From NCBI RefSeq assembly GCF_000732195.1, contig NZ_JNNU01000025.1:1-64000 (forward strand): DNA of 64,000 bases. The letters run 5' to 3'. The position numbers were made by a program, and so were the translations under genes. Shown in pieces: positions 1 to 8,925 of the stretch; the stretch's first letter is position 1, and every line of letters begins with the position of its first letter. A model generated the notes under the pieces. The model searched no databases and had not been told where the DNA came from. It was given only the letters and a program-made list of their open reading frames with translations. This stretch comes from Neorhizobium vignae. GTDB taxonomy: Bacteria; Pseudomonadota; Alphaproteobacteria; Rhizobiales; Rhizobiaceae.

Positions 1-563
1 TCGAACAGGACGTTGGTTTCGTCCAGAACGACGTTGACGGACTTGACCGAGACGTTGCCGTCGCTGTCACGAACAAACGAGCCGATGAGCTGCTTGGTGA
101 TCTCGGTGCCGGCCTGCATGATGCCGGTGGTGGCGTTCTGAGTACCGCCGATTTCGGCCTGGAGCCAGTTTTCGCCGGAGAACGAAGCGGAAGAAGCGAT
201 GCTCTTCAGCTGGCTCTGCAGCTGGGTGATTTCTTCCTGGACCTTGGACTTGTCGACGCCCGGTTCGGAAGCGGCAACCAGCTTGTTCTTGATTTCGGTG
301 ACGACGTCGATAGCCGATTCCATGGCGGAATAGGCGGTGTCGACCTTGGCGGCGCCGAGGCCGAGAGCGTCCTGAACCGTCGAGAGCGAACCCTTGTCGG
401 AACGCATGGTGGTCGCGATCGACCAATAGGCAGCGTTGTCGGAAGCAGAGCCGACGCGCAGACCGGAAGAAACGCGGCTCTGCGTGGATTCCATGTCGTT
501 GCTGATGCCGCGCAGCGTCTGGAGCGCGGCCATCGCCGACACGTTGGTGAGAATGCTAGCCAT
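1..563 (-). CDS. fla: Flagellin, N-terminal part (cut by window edge)
   Basis: Structural subunit of the flagellar filament, exported through the flagellar type III apparatus. The visible 187 codons begin MASILTNVSAMAALQTLRGI and continue with the conserved flagellin N-terminal D0/D1 segment (SSGLRVGSASDNAAYWSIAT, then a long helical stretch with AMESAIDVV). The ATG at 563 has a purine-rich AAAGGGA site about 8 bases upstream. The reading frame is open to base 1, so the variable centre and the C-terminal D0 domain lie outside the window. Rhizobia usually carry several tandem flagellin genes next to fliP, which fits the position; which paralogue this is cannot be decided. Family assignment is certain. 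Confidence 0.96.
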   Translation of the reverse strand, partial: MASILTNVSAMAALQTLRGISNDMESTQSRVSSGLRVGSASDNAAYWSIATTMRSDKGSLSTVQDALGLGAAKVDTAYSAMESAIDVVTEIKNKLVAASEPGVDKSKVQEEITQLQSQLKSIASSASFSGENWLQAEIGGTQNATTGIMQAGTEITKQLIGSFVRDSDGNVSVKSVNVVLDETNVLF

Positions 564-892
564 AGTTGATTGTCCCTTTGAACGAAATACATGGAGGGGG
601 ACATACCGGACTGTATATATTACCGGCACTTCGGTCCGGCATCATGCCAACTCGGTCTCTTCAATCTGAAGGAACACCAAACCCGTCGTGTGAGCCAAAT
701 CTCGCAGCAAATCCTTGCTAAGTTCTTTAAACAGCATGGCGACCTGAAAACCCTTCCGCCAGCATCATTAACGAAAGGTGTACGAAGCGCCCGACCTGCG
801 GGAGGTCGGCTTCATGCAAGCTTGGCTTGCCACGATGCGCAGTGAAGCCGATTTGCCGGGACGCCGGCACAACTTTACTGGAGCGGGAAGCC
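564..892. other. Divergent intergenic region, flagellin / GT41 gene
   Basis: About 330 bases with no convincing gene. It must hold the flagellin promoter (minus strand) and the promoter of the GT41-like gene (plus strand). An AT-rich stretch near 614-622 is flanked by CCGG-containing repeats (603-638), a candidate regulatory site. I could not assign a specific sigma-factor consensus. Short frames in this stretch lack ribosome sites and family features. Confidence 0.5.
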
Positions 893-2833
893 TTGAAACC
901 CCTGAAGATACAACGGCAATACGTCGCAGCACAAAATCACTTCGACAAAAAAGAATATCACGATGTATTGGGCATCCTGAACAAGCTGCTGGATGTGCAC
1001 AAGGATCCGAGGCACTACGCACTCCTGGGCGCCACCCTGTTGAAGCTCAAGATGAAGACCGAGGCCGCCCAGGCTTTCCAAATTGCCGGCGAGATGGAAT
1101 CTCCGCATAAGCTCAAGTACACGCGCGAAGCCATGCGCCTTCATTTCTCCAATAACGACGACATCAACGTCCTGCGCCTCGGCGCGCGCAACCTCAAAGA
1201 GGCGATTGCCGACCCGGACATGGCCGTCCTGATGTCCGGCGCTCTGATGCGCCAGGAACTGGAAGGCGCCGAAGCTTTCCGCAATACGCTGGCAAGAAGC
1301 GACGAGCCGACACACCGCCAGCTCGCTGCCCGCTCGATCCGGCTCCAGGATCGCAGCGATGAAGAAAACAAGTGCATCCTGGAGATCTTCGAGAAAGATC
1401 CCGAGGATCGGATCGTGCGCAATTTCTATCTCTCAGCCATGAGAGACGCCCTCGATTACGATATCATCCGCAAATACGAGCCTATCCAGTTCGAGGAAAT
1501 CGCCAGGGGCGAATTCGAAGCGATCGCCGACGAGGTGTCGCTCTTCAATCTACGCTGGTGCGACGACGAAAAGACGAACGCCATCGCCGGCTCCAGAATG
1601 GGCGAGAGAAAGCCCAAAAATGCCGCCTCGAAAAGGCATAACATGCCGCATCGCTGGGGTCATAAATTGCGCGTCGGCTATCTCTCAGCCGACCTTTGGA
1701 CGGAACACGCCGTCATGAAGGCGCTTCGCGGCATATTGGAATCGCACGACAAGAGCCGTTTCGACATCACCCTCTTCTGCAACGCTCCTGCCGAACGGCT
1801 GCGCAACGACAACAACGCCATACGCGAGGAATGGGGCAGGGTAGTCCGGATCCGGGGCATGACGGATGACGAGGCGGCCGAAGCCATCAAGGCCGAGAAT
1901 ATCGACATCCTCGTCGACCTGCAGGGGCATACTGCGGAAAACCGGGTATTCGTGATGAACCGGCAGACCGCGCCCGTGCACGTGACCTGGCTCGGCTATC
2001 CGGGCACCGTGGTCAACGTCGATATCGACTACCTCATCGCCGACAGCACGGTGGTTCCGGAAAGCTCCTTCCCGCATTATTACGAGAAGATCTGCTGGAT
2101 GCCCGAGACGTTCTTCCCGAACGAAGCGGTCCACCGCCCGATGCCGCAGCCGATCGATCGGGCGCTCTGCGACATGCCTCAGGACGCCTTCATCTTCTCG
2201 TGCTTCCACAGCCACTGGAAATTCACGCCTGCAACCATCGACCTCTGGGTTCGCGTCCTCAAGGAAACGCCGGAGAGCTATCTGTTCCTGATCTGCCGCG
2301 AACGGTTCGGTGCTCGAAAGAACCTGATCAAGGCCTTTGCGGAAGCGGGAATCCCCGAGAGCCGTCTGATGTTCGGCGATCGCGTCAACAACTACGCGGC
2401 CTATATCAACCGTATCGGCCTGACCGATCTCGGTCTCGATACCTATCCTTACAACGGCCATACCACGACCTCGGAAAAGCTCTGGGCCGGGCTTCCGATG
2501 CTGACGCACAAGGGCAAGAATTTTGCATCGCGCGTCAGCGAAAGCCTGCTGAATGCGCTGGGCCTTCCGGAAATGGTTGCGGAGGACAAGGATGACTTCG
2601 TTCGCCGCGCGGTCCACTACTATAACAACCGCGAGGAGCTCAAAGAGGTCCGGAAGCGGCTCGAGGCAAACCGCTTCACGCATCCGCTGTTCGACGCCGA
2701 ACGGTATTGCAGGCATCTTGAAACCGCCTACACGATGATGGCCGACAAGGCCAAGGCCAAGATCAAGCCCGACCACTTCAGCGTTCCGGCCCTCCCGCCG
2801 CGGGAAGGCCCCTTCAGCTTACGCAATAGCTGA
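893..2833 (+). CDS. TPR / SPINDLY-type O-GlcNAc transferase-like glycosyltransferase (GT41)
   Basis: Predicted cytoplasmic glycosyltransferase of the O-linked GlcNAc transferase family. The N-terminal 170 or so residues look like TPR helices. The C-terminal catalytic region shows OGT-type blocks: LQGHTAENR, HVTWLGYPGT, a CFHSHWKFTP stretch, then DTYPYNGHTTTSEKLWAGLP and FASRVSESLLNALGLPE. The open frame extends back to a start at 827, but the TTG at 893 with GGAG about 10 bases upstream gives the more natural N-terminus (KPLKIQRQYVAAQNHF). It is divergent from flagellin, so modification of flagellin Ser/Thr is an attractive inference, not a demonstration. The donor sugar cannot be read from sequence. 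A strong hairpin follows the stop. Confidence 0.85.
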   Translation: MKPLKIQRQYVAAQNHFDKKEYHDVLGILNKLLDVHKDPRHYALLGATLLKLKMKTEAAQAFQIAGEMESPHKLKYTREAMRLHFSNNDDINVLRLGARNLKEAIADPDMAVLMSGALMRQELEGAEAFRNTLARSDEPTHRQLAARSIRLQDRSDEENKCILEIFEKDPEDRIVRNFYLSAMRDALDYDIIRKYEPIQFEEIARGEFEAIADEVSLFNLRWCDDEKTNAIAGSRMGERKPKNAASKRHNMPHRWGHKLRVGYLSADLWTEHAVMKALRGILESHDKSRFDITLFCNAPAERLRNDNNAIREEWGRVVRIRGMTDDEAAEAIKAENIDILVDLQGHTAENRVFVMNRQTAPVHVTWLGYPGTVVNVDIDYLIADSTVVPESSFPHYYEKICWMPETFFPNEAVHRPMPQPIDRALCDMPQDAFIFSCFHSHWKFTPATIDLWVRVLKETPESYLFLICRERFGARKNLIKAFAEAGIPESRLMFGDRVNNYAAYINRIGLTDLGLDTYPYNGHTTTSEKLWAGLPMLTHKGKNFASRVSESLLNALGLPEMVAEDKDDFVRRAVHYYNNREELKEVRKRLEANRFTHPLFDAERYCRHLETAYTMMADKAKAKIKPDHFSVPALPPREGPFSLRNS

Positions 2834-2840
2834 TATGCGA

Positions 2841-2873
2841 ATGGAAACGGCGGGTATCCCCCGCCGTTTCCAT
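2841..2873. terminator. Bidirectional hairpin between GT41 gene and fliP
   Basis: A perfect 14-bp inverted repeat (2841-2854 with 2860-2873, 5-base loop) lies between the stops of two convergent genes. The stem ends are A/T rich (ATGGAAA / TTTCCAT), so it can act as an intrinsic terminator for both directions. Confidence 0.75.
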
Positions 2874-2893
2874 TTCAGCAGCTCTGCTGCCAG

Positions 2894-3631
2894 TTAATTG
2901 AAGGAACGAACCAGGCTTCCGACCAGCAGATTCCAGCCGTCGATCAGGACAAAGAAAAGGATCTTGAAGGGCAGCGAGATCGATGTCGGCGGCAGCATCA
3001 TCATACCCATTGCCATGGTGATTGCAGCGACGATCATGTCGATGACCAGGAACGGCAGGATGATCAGGAAGCCGATTTCGAAACCGCGCCGTATTTCCGA
3101 AAGCATGAAGGCGGGGATCAGGACGCGATAGTCGACAGCCTGCGGCGTACCGACGGACTGGTTTCGCTCCCGGGCGATTTCGACGAAGAGTTCAAGATCC
3201 TTGTCGCGCGTATTGGCTGACATGAACACCCTGAATGGTTCCGCGATCCGTTGAACCGCCTCCGCCTCGGTGACCCGGTTCTGAAGAAGCGGTTGGACGC
3301 CCTCGGTCCACGCCCTGTCGAAGGTGGGTGACATGACATAGAACGTCATGAACAGCGCCATCGAGACCAATATCATGTTCGACGGCGCGGTCGAGAGGCC
3401 CATGCCCGAGCGCAGGATCGAGAAGGCGATCACGATCCTTGGAAAGCTCGTGACCATGATCAGGATGCCGGGAGCGACGGAGAGAACCGTCAACAGCCCG
3501 AAAGTCCGGATGATCCACGCGGCTGCGGAACCATCGACCGGCAGATTGAGAAGATCCGCTGGCGATTGCTGGGCGAGCGCGAGCCCGGGTGCCGCCATCA
3601 GAGCGACGAACAGGTAGATCAGCCGAATCAT
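2894..3631 (-). CDS. fliP: Flagellar export gate protein FliP
   Basis: Integral membrane core of the flagellar type III export gate, with FliQ and FliR. 245 residues, starting MIRLIYLFVALMAAPGLA (cleavable signal). Family features are LSVAPGILIMVTSFPRIVIAFSILR read in two parts, the segment with NMILVSMALFMTFYVMSP, and the C-terminal hydrophobic helices ending in LFKILFFV-like sequence. The ATG at 3631 is preferred over an in-frame TTG at 3679. In rhizobia as I recall them, fliP directly follows fliL in the same operon; here an 8-kb opposite-strand cassette lies between them, so fliP needs its own promoter in 3632-3961. The bases just upstream still encode a fliL-like ending (RTFVIA, then TGA overlapping the fliP ATG). 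Confidence 0.97.
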   Translation of the reverse strand: MIRLIYLFVALMAAPGLALAQQSPADLLNLPVDGSAAAWIIRTFGLLTVLSVAPGILIMVTSFPRIVIAFSILRSGMGLSTAPSNMILVSMALFMTFYVMSPTFDRAWTEGVQPLLQNRVTEAEAVQRIAEPFRVFMSANTRDKDLELFVEIARERNQSVGTPQAVDYRVLIPAFMLSEIRRGFEIGFLIILPFLVIDMIVAAITMAMGMMMLPPTSISLPFKILFFVLIDGWNLLVGSLVRSFN

Positions 3632-3961
3632 GCGATCACGAAGGTCCTTTGCGTCATCTTCGATAGTCACCCTGGCCAAGGCAGGTCAACACCTGTGGGG
3701 CGCGTGCGGGGACTCGTACACAGAAAGACGCCGCCGTCGCCGAACCACAATGCCTGGGCTGCCGACGCAATCTTCATTCAGCCTGGCGCAAGTCTGGTCG
3801 AATAGCCTCAATCCAGGAATAGCTAATGGACGTACAGAGCCTGGAAAAGCCCCATGCTGGCTCTCGCGTCGATCGGAAGTGCCTCGGAACTCTACCGCTG
3901 AGCGTCCCTCGCTTGCGGCGAACCCGCTGCGCTTTCGAACAAATCAGATCGAGGAAATTCG
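3632..3961. other. Divergent region between fliP and sugar cassette; left insertion junction
   Basis: 330 bases without a supported gene. The fliP-proximal end carries the fliL-derived 12-bp repeat; the rest shows no recognisable coding family in any frame. It should contain the promoter for the cassette (plus) and, since fliP lost its operon, one for fliP (minus). No clear sigma-54 or EcfG consensus is visible. Confidence 0.5.
3633..3644. repeat. 12-bp direct repeat, left copy (fliL 3'-end remnant before fliP)
   Basis: CGATCACGAAGG occurs here and again at 11709-11720 inside the last codons of fliL. On the minus strand both copies encode the fliL tail (TTC GTG ATC). The shared bases flank the whole sugar cassette, as expected if it was inserted at the fliL/fliP overlap. 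Confidence 0.8.
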
Positions 3962-5209
3962 GTGTCTTCCATCAAACTCAGCATATGCATCCCGACTTAC
4001 AACCGTGAGAAACACCTGCACGATTGCCTGGAACGGTGCCATCGCGATTTCCGCTTCGATTTCCCCTATGAAATCGTCATTTCCGACAACGCCTCGACGG
4101 ACAATACCGGCGCGGTCGCCAAGGAATTCATCGAGCGGGGAATGCCGATCCGGTACGTCAGGGGCGCGGAGAATGTAGGGATGATCCCCAACATGAGCAG
4201 CTCCCTGCGGCTGGGACGCGGCGAATACCTCCTCTACCTCGCCGACGACGATCGCCTGATCCCGCAGGAAGTCGCCAATATCGTTGCTTACCTCGATGAG
4301 AATCCGAACATCACGGTCTGCCATGCGCCGTGGGCGATGTATGACGGCATCAACGAAGTCGAGGGCGGACTGTTCTACACGGTCAACGAAGACAAGGTTT
4401 TTCCGCAGAAAAGCTTCGCCGAAGTTTTCAACTATATGTTCCGCGGCCACATCTTCCCTGAGATCGGTATCTACCGCGCCAGCGCTTTCCGGTCCTCATG
4501 GGTTCCCAGGGATATCTGCTTCTACCCCTTCCCCATGCTTGCCCACTTCCTGGACCAGGGCGACATCGCCTTCCGCAAGACGCCTTTCTATCGTCAGGTC
4601 ATCGCATCCGGCGTCGAACGCGATCGCGTTCAGGGGGGTGCTCAGATCGCGGCAACCGGATGGGACCAGTACCGCGGCGGCCTGGAATACTTCCTCTACT
4701 TCGCATCCAAACGCGGCAAGGTGGGTACCTCGCCCGACGAACGCGCGACCCAGGAGCATCTCTGCAGAAACTTCACGCTGCAGCGGATGGCCGTCTCGAT
4801 GCGACTGCTCGTCGGCATGCGCGAATACGTGAAGGCGTACGAGGTCTATACCAGAATGGTCTTCGGGGGCTTCGACGAGCATCCGGAAGTGATGTCCTTC
4901 AAGGAAGGCGGACTGCTCGCAACGGCGCTGCAGACCCTTTCCTGGCAGCTGGGGGTAACTGCAGGTATCGAGAACCTCGTCATCTCCGGATACCCGGACA
5001 TCGTAACCCTCAAGGAACGGCTCCAAAGGGTAAGGTTGCCTTCGCGACTGGAGATCATCGACGAGCCGGCGGAACCTACGCCCGCACAACTCGAGAACAC
5101 GGCGATCCTGGTGCACCAGCCGGAAGAGCGGGCCCGTTTCGTCGAGATGGGTTATCTGCCCAACCTCGTGTTCGCCCAGGATGATCTGATCAGGACCATT
5201 TTGCTTTAG
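3962..5209 (+). CDS. Family 2 (GT-A) glycosyltransferase
   Basis: Predicted to transfer a sugar from a nucleotide donor. The first 110 residues form a GT2 domain: IKLSICIPTYNREKHL at the N-terminus, SDNASTDNT, and the metal/nucleotide motif LADDDR (Asp95-97). The remaining 300 residues contain no family I recognise and may define the acceptor. The GTG start at 3962 is supported by GAGGAA 6-10 bases upstream. It is the first gene of the plus-strand cassette; about 100 bases separate it from the cytidylyltransferase gene. Acceptor could be flagellin, LPS or another surface glycan. Confidence 0.85.
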   Translation: MSSIKLSICIPTYNREKHLHDCLERCHRDFRFDFPYEIVISDNASTDNTGAVAKEFIERGMPIRYVRGAENVGMIPNMSSSLRLGRGEYLLYLADDDRLIPQEVANIVAYLDENPNITVCHAPWAMYDGINEVEGGLFYTVNEDKVFPQKSFAEVFNYMFRGHIFPEIGIYRASAFRSSWVPRDICFYPFPMLAHFLDQGDIAFRKTPFYRQVIASGVERDRVQGGAQIAATGWDQYRGGLEYFLYFASKRGKVGTSPDERATQEHLCRNFTLQRMAVSMRLLVGMREYVKAYEVYTRMVFGGFDEHPEVMSFKEGGLLATALQTLSWQLGVTAGIENLVISGYPDIVTLKERLQRVRLPSRLEIIDEPAEPTPAQLENTAILVHQPEERARFVEMGYLPNLVFAQDDLIRTILL

Positions 5210-5310
5210 CCCACGAAGGCGTTTAGCCCGATCGCCGGAGAAGCCCCATTCGCATGGTCTGCTGACGGTCGTCGTTCAATGGATAGGCCGTCAGTTACGG
5301 AGAGACGGAA

Positions 5311-6084
5311 TTGAAAGCTGTAATTCTCGCCGGTGGGTTGGGAACCCGCATCTCTGAGGAGACGCATCTCAAGCCCAAGCCGATGATCGAAATCGGCGGA
5401 CGGCCGATCCTCTGGCACATCATGAAGCTCTACTCCGCCCATGGGGTGAACGAGTTCATCATCTGCTGCGGATACAAAGGCTACGTCATCAAGGAGTATT
5501 TCGCGAACTACTTCCTGCACATGTCGGACGTCACCTTCGACATGGCCTATAACGAGAAGCAGGTCCATCGCCGCAGCGCCGAGCCTTGGAAAGTCACGCT
5601 GATCGATACCGGCGAAGCGACGATGACCGGCGGCCGCCTGAAGCGGGTTTCCGAATATCTGCGCAACGAGGAAAGCTTCTGCTTCACCTATGGCGACGGC
5701 TTGAGCGACGTGAACATCACCGAGCTCGTCAAGTTCCATCGGTCGCATGGCAGGAATGCGACGGTTACCGCGGTGCATCCACCCGGTCGCTATGGCGCGC
5801 TCGAACGTTCCGGCAACCAGGTCACCGGCTTCGTGGAAAAGCCGCGCGGCGACGGCGGCATGATCAATGGCGGTTTCTTCGTGCTTTCGCCGAAATGCAT
5901 CGACCTCATCGAGGGCGACAACATTCCGTGGGAGTCTGCGCCGATGGCGAACCTTGCCACGATGGGCGAGCTGATGGCCTACGAGCATGAAGGTTTCTGG
6001 CAGCCGATGGACACGCTGCGGGAAAAGAACCTCCTCGAAGACCTCTGGGCCTCCGGAAAAGCGCCATGGAAAATCTGGCCGTGA
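5311..6084 (+). CDS. rfbF: Glucose-1-phosphate cytidylyltransferase
   Basis: Converts CTP and glucose-1-phosphate to CDP-glucose, the committed step towards CDP-linked deoxysugars. 257 residues, the normal family length. The N-terminus has the nucleotidyltransferase signature LAGGLGTRISEETHLKPKPM followed by EIGGRPILWHIMK, and the family-typical CCGYKGYVIKEYF. TTG start at 5311 with GGAGAG upstream. It overlaps the next gene by 19 bases, implying translational coupling. Identification as the cytidylyl rather than thymidylyl enzyme rests on the RISEETHLKPKPM signature and the adjacent CDP-glucose dehydratase. Confidence 0.94.
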   Translation: MKAVILAGGLGTRISEETHLKPKPMIEIGGRPILWHIMKLYSAHGVNEFIICCGYKGYVIKEYFANYFLHMSDVTFDMAYNEKQVHRRSAEPWKVTLIDTGEATMTGGRLKRVSEYLRNEESFCFTYGDGLSDVNITELVKFHRSHGRNATVTAVHPPGRYGALERSGNQVTGFVEKPRGDGGMINGGFFVLSPKCIDLIEGDNIPWESAPMANLATMGELMAYEHEGFWQPMDTLREKNLLEDLWASGKAPWKIWP

Positions 6085-7148
6085 CCGGCGGGGCTCGTCC
6101 GGACCGCAGTTTCTGGGCGGGTAAACGTGTTGTTCTGACAGGGCATACCGGCTTCAAGGGAGCGTGGCTTTCCATCTGGCTCCGACGTCTCGGCGCCGAG
6201 GTCACCGGCATCGCCCTCCCCCCCGAAACGCAGCCTAGTCTCTTTACACTTGCACGGCCTGATCTTAAGGAAAGTCATTTCCAGGATATCCGCGACGCCG
6301 CCAAGCTTGCCGAACTGGTACGTTCCGCCTCGCCCGACATCGTGATGCATCTCGGCGCCCAGGCCCTGGTGCGCCCGAGCTACCAGGATCCGCTCGGCAC
6401 CTTTGCGACCAATGTGCTCGGAACGGCCAATCTGCTCGAGGCGGTCCGTTCAGTTCCGACGGCGCGCGTGATCGTCGCGATCACCACGGACAAGGTCTAC
6501 CGCAACCTCGAACATGCCTTCCCCTACCGGGAGACGGACCATCTCGGCGGACATGATCCCTACAGCGCCAGCAAGGCGGCGTCCGAGATCGTCATTGCGA
6601 GTTATCGCGATTCGTTTCTGCGCGAAAAAGGTGTCGCGGTCGCCAGCGCCCGGGCCGGCAACGTGATCGGCGGTGGCGACTGGTCGGCCGACCGTCTTCT
6701 GCCGGACGCGGTCCGCGCCTGGCAGTCGGGCAATACGCTCAGCGTCCGGCGGCCGGAGGCGAAGCGCCCCTGGCAGCACGTGCTCGAACCGCTCTCTGCC
6801 TATCTCGTGCTTGCCGAACGGCTGTGGAGCGATCCCGCGATTGGGGATGCCTTCAATTTCGGCCCGATCAGCCACGAGGCAGCGCCGGTGCGCCAGGTGA
6901 TCGAGATCGCCCGCACATCCTTCGGCCGAGGCGAGGTGCAATATGGCGACGGCACCGAAGGACCGCACGAAGCCGGCTGGCTTGCCTTGGAAACCGCCAA
7001 AGCGCGGCATATGCTGGGCATCGAACCGCGCTGGTCGCTGGCGGAGGCTGTCGACCGGACGATGAAATGGTACCGTGCGCAGAACGACGGCACCGACGCA
7101 CGCGCCCTTTGCGAAGCCGAGATCGCCGAATATGAGGCACGCCGTTGA
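6066..7148 (+). CDS. rfbG: CDP-glucose 4,6-dehydratase
   Basis: Short-chain dehydrogenase/reductase that turns CDP-glucose into CDP-4-keto-6-deoxyglucose. 360 residues. The NAD-binding motif is VVLTGHTGFKGAWLSIWL, the Lys-containing variant typical of RfbG/DdhB, with YSASK as the catalytic Tyr-xxx-Lys and ITTDKVY containing the active-site Thr/Asp region. It overlaps rfbF at its 5' end and the epimerase gene at its 3' end by four bases, so these are one transcriptional unit. Confidence 0.94.
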   Translation: MENLAVTGGARPDRSFWAGKRVVLTGHTGFKGAWLSIWLRRLGAEVTGIALPPETQPSLFTLARPDLKESHFQDIRDAAKLAELVRSASPDIVMHLGAQALVRPSYQDPLGTFATNVLGTANLLEAVRSVPTARVIVAITTDKVYRNLEHAFPYRETDHLGGHDPYSASKAASEIVIASYRDSFLREKGVAVASARAGNVIGGGDWSADRLLPDAVRAWQSGNTLSVRRPEAKRPWQHVLEPLSAYLVLAERLWSDPAIGDAFNFGPISHEAAPVRQVIEIARTSFGRGEVQYGDGTEGPHEAGWLALETAKARHMLGIEPRWSLAEAVDRTMKWYRAQNDGTDARALCEAEIAEYEARR

Positions 7149-7705
7149 GCCGCTTCACCGTCACCGATCTGCCGCTTGCCGGCCTGAAACTTATCGAACG
7201 CCAGAACCTCGGTGATTCGCGGGGCTTCCTGTCGCGCATGTTCTGCGCCGACGAGTTGGCGTCCGCGGGCTGGGCAAAGCCGGTTGCCCAGATCAACCTG
7301 ACGATGACGGCGCGGCAAGGCACCGTGCGCGGCATGCATTTCCAGCATCCGCCGCATGCGGAGATGAAACTGGTCAACTGCCTGCGCGGCGCGGTCTTCG
7401 ACGTCGCGGTGGATCTGAGACGAGATTCCCCCACCTTCCTGAAATGGCATGCCCAGGAGCTTTCCGCCGAAAACCGCCGCTCGCTGCTGATCCCGGAAGG
7501 GTTCGCGCATGGCTTCCAGGCGCTGACAGACGACTGCGAACTCCTCTATTTCCATTCGATGCCCTATGCATCCGGTTCGGAAGGTGCGCTGAACGCGCAG
7601 GATCCGGTTCTCAACATACGCTGGCCGCTGGAGATCACCGAAATGTCGGATCGGGATCGCGGTCATTCCTTCCTGCCATCACAATTCACGGGACTGACGC
7701 CATGA
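7145..7705 (+). CDS. NDP-4-keto-6-deoxyhexose 3,5-epimerase family (RmlC-like cupin)
   Basis: 186-residue cupin resembling dTDP-4-dehydrorhamnose 3,5-epimerase. Visible family blocks are ADELASAGW, QINLTMTARQGTVRGMHFQ, the VFDVAVDLRRDSPTF strand, and PEGFAHGFQAL. Start is TTG at 7145, overlapping the rfbG stop (TTGA). In this CDP-sugar setting the substrate is more likely the CDP-4-keto-6-deoxy sugar than dTDP-rhamnose precursors, so I do not apply rmlC/rfbC. It could act as a 3-, 5- or 3,5-epimerase. It overlaps the methyltransferase gene by four bases. Confidence 0.88.
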   Translation: MSRFTVTDLPLAGLKLIERQNLGDSRGFLSRMFCADELASAGWAKPVAQINLTMTARQGTVRGMHFQHPPHAEMKLVNCLRGAVFDVAVDLRRDSPTFLKWHAQELSAENRRSLLIPEGFAHGFQALTDDCELLYFHSMPYASGSEGALNAQDPVLNIRWPLEITEMSDRDRGHSFLPSQFTGLTP

Positions 7706-8925
7706 ACTGCCGCCACTGCGGTACCACACTCCGCTGCGATTTCCTGGACCTCGGCTTCGCGCCGCCGTCCAATGCGTATCTGACCGCCGAGGACCTGTCC
7801 AAGCCGGAAGTCTATTTTCCCTTGAGGCTGCAGGTCTGCGAGGAATGCTGGCTGGTTCAGACCGAGGACTATGCCTCGGCCGAATCGCTCTTCAGTGCCG
7901 AATATGCGTATTTCTCCAGCGCATCGACGAGCTGGCTCGCCCATGCAGCCCGCTATGTCGAAATGATCAGCTCTCGGCTCGGTCTCGGCCGGGACAGCAT
8001 GGTCATCGAGGTCGCATCGAACGACGGTTATCTCCTGAAGAATTTCGTCAAGGCCGGCATACCCTGTCTCGGCGTCGAGCCGACGGCGAGCACCGCCGAA
8101 GCCGCCGAGGCGCTCGGCATTCCGGTCCGCCGGGAGTTCTTTGGAGAGGCGCTCGGCAAGCAATTGGCCGGCGAAGGCAAGGGTGCCGATCTCATCCTCG
8201 GCAACAATGTCTATGCCCATGTGCCCGATATCAACGATTTCACGCGCGGCCTGAAGGCGGCGCTGAAGGCCGGCGGTACCGTCACGCTCGAATTTCCGCA
8301 TGTGATGCGGCTCATCGAACACAACCAGTTCGATACGGTCTATCACGAGCACTTCTCCTATCTTTCCCTCTTCACGGTCGGAAAGATCTTCGAAGCGGCG
8401 GGCCTGCGCATCTTCGACGTCGAGGAATTGCCGACCCATGGCGGCAGTCTTCGCGTCTATGGCTGCCATGCAGGTGATTCGCGCCAGACAACCGAAGCCG
8501 TTACCGCGCTGCTCGGCGAAGAACAGCGCCGCGGCCTTCAGGCGCCGGCGATCTATGCCGACTTCCAGGCCAAGGCCGAAAAGGTCAAGAACGATGCCCT
8601 GGCCTTCCTGCTGGACGCCAAGCGCGAAGGCAAGACGGTCGCAGCCTATGGCGCCGCTGCCAAGGGTAACACGCTTCTGAATTTTGCCGGCGTCAAGCCG
8701 GACCTGCTGCCCTATGTCTGCGATGCCGCCAGGGCCAAACAGAACAAGTTCATGCCCGGCAGCCACATTCCGATCCTGCATCCGGACGAGATCGTCGCGC
8801 GACGGCCGGACTATGTGATGATCCTGCCCTGGAACATCGCGACCGAAGTCCGTCAGCAGCTTGCTTCGCTTGCCGATCAGGGCACCAGGTTTGTAACGGC
8901 CGTGCCGGAATTGAAGATCATATGA
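7702..8925 (+). CDS. NDP-sugar C-methyltransferase (zinc-ribbon N-terminus)
   Basis: SAM-dependent methyltransferase of the type that adds a methyl branch to C-3 of 4-keto deoxysugars (TylCIII-like). 407 residues in three parts: a Cys-rich zinc-binding N-terminus (MNCRHCG and QVCEECW), a Rossmann SAM domain (VIEVASNDGYLLKNF, then ILGNNVYAHVPD), and a C-terminal domain with YGAAAKGNTLLNF. The HEHFSYLSLFT segment is characteristic of the family. The ATG at 7702 overlaps the preceding stop (ATGA); upstream in-frame sequence belongs to the cupin gene region and is not used. Implies a branched-chain sugar product. Confidence 0.9.
   Translation: MNCRHCGTTLRCDFLDLGFAPPSNAYLTAEDLSKPEVYFPLRLQVCEECWLVQTEDYASAESLFSAEYAYFSSASTSWLAHAARYVEMISSRLGLGRDSMVIEVASNDGYLLKNFVKAGIPCLGVEPTASTAEAAEALGIPVRREFFGEALGKQLAGEGKGADLILGNNVYAHVPDINDFTRGLKAALKAGGTVTLEFPHVMRLIEHNQFDTVYHEHFSYLSLFTVGKIFEAAGLRIFDVEELPTHGGSLRVYGCHAGDSRQTTEAVTALLGEEQRRGLQAPAIYADFQAKAEKVKNDALAFLLDAKREGKTVAAYGAAAKGNTLLNFAGVKPDLLPYVCDAARAKQNKFMPGSHIPILHPDEIVARRPDYVMILPWNIATEVRQQLASLADQGTRFVTAVPELKII

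Noticed and set aside
3630..4178. 182-residue plus-strand frame across the left cassette border
   Set aside because: Overlaps the GT2 gene in another frame, Ser/Arg/Pro-rich and without family features.
7145..7705. Naming the cupin gene rmlC/rfbC (dTDP-rhamnose pathway)
   Set aside because: The neighbours make CDP-glucose derivatives and no rmlA, rmlB or rmlD partner is present, so the dTDP-specific name would mislead.
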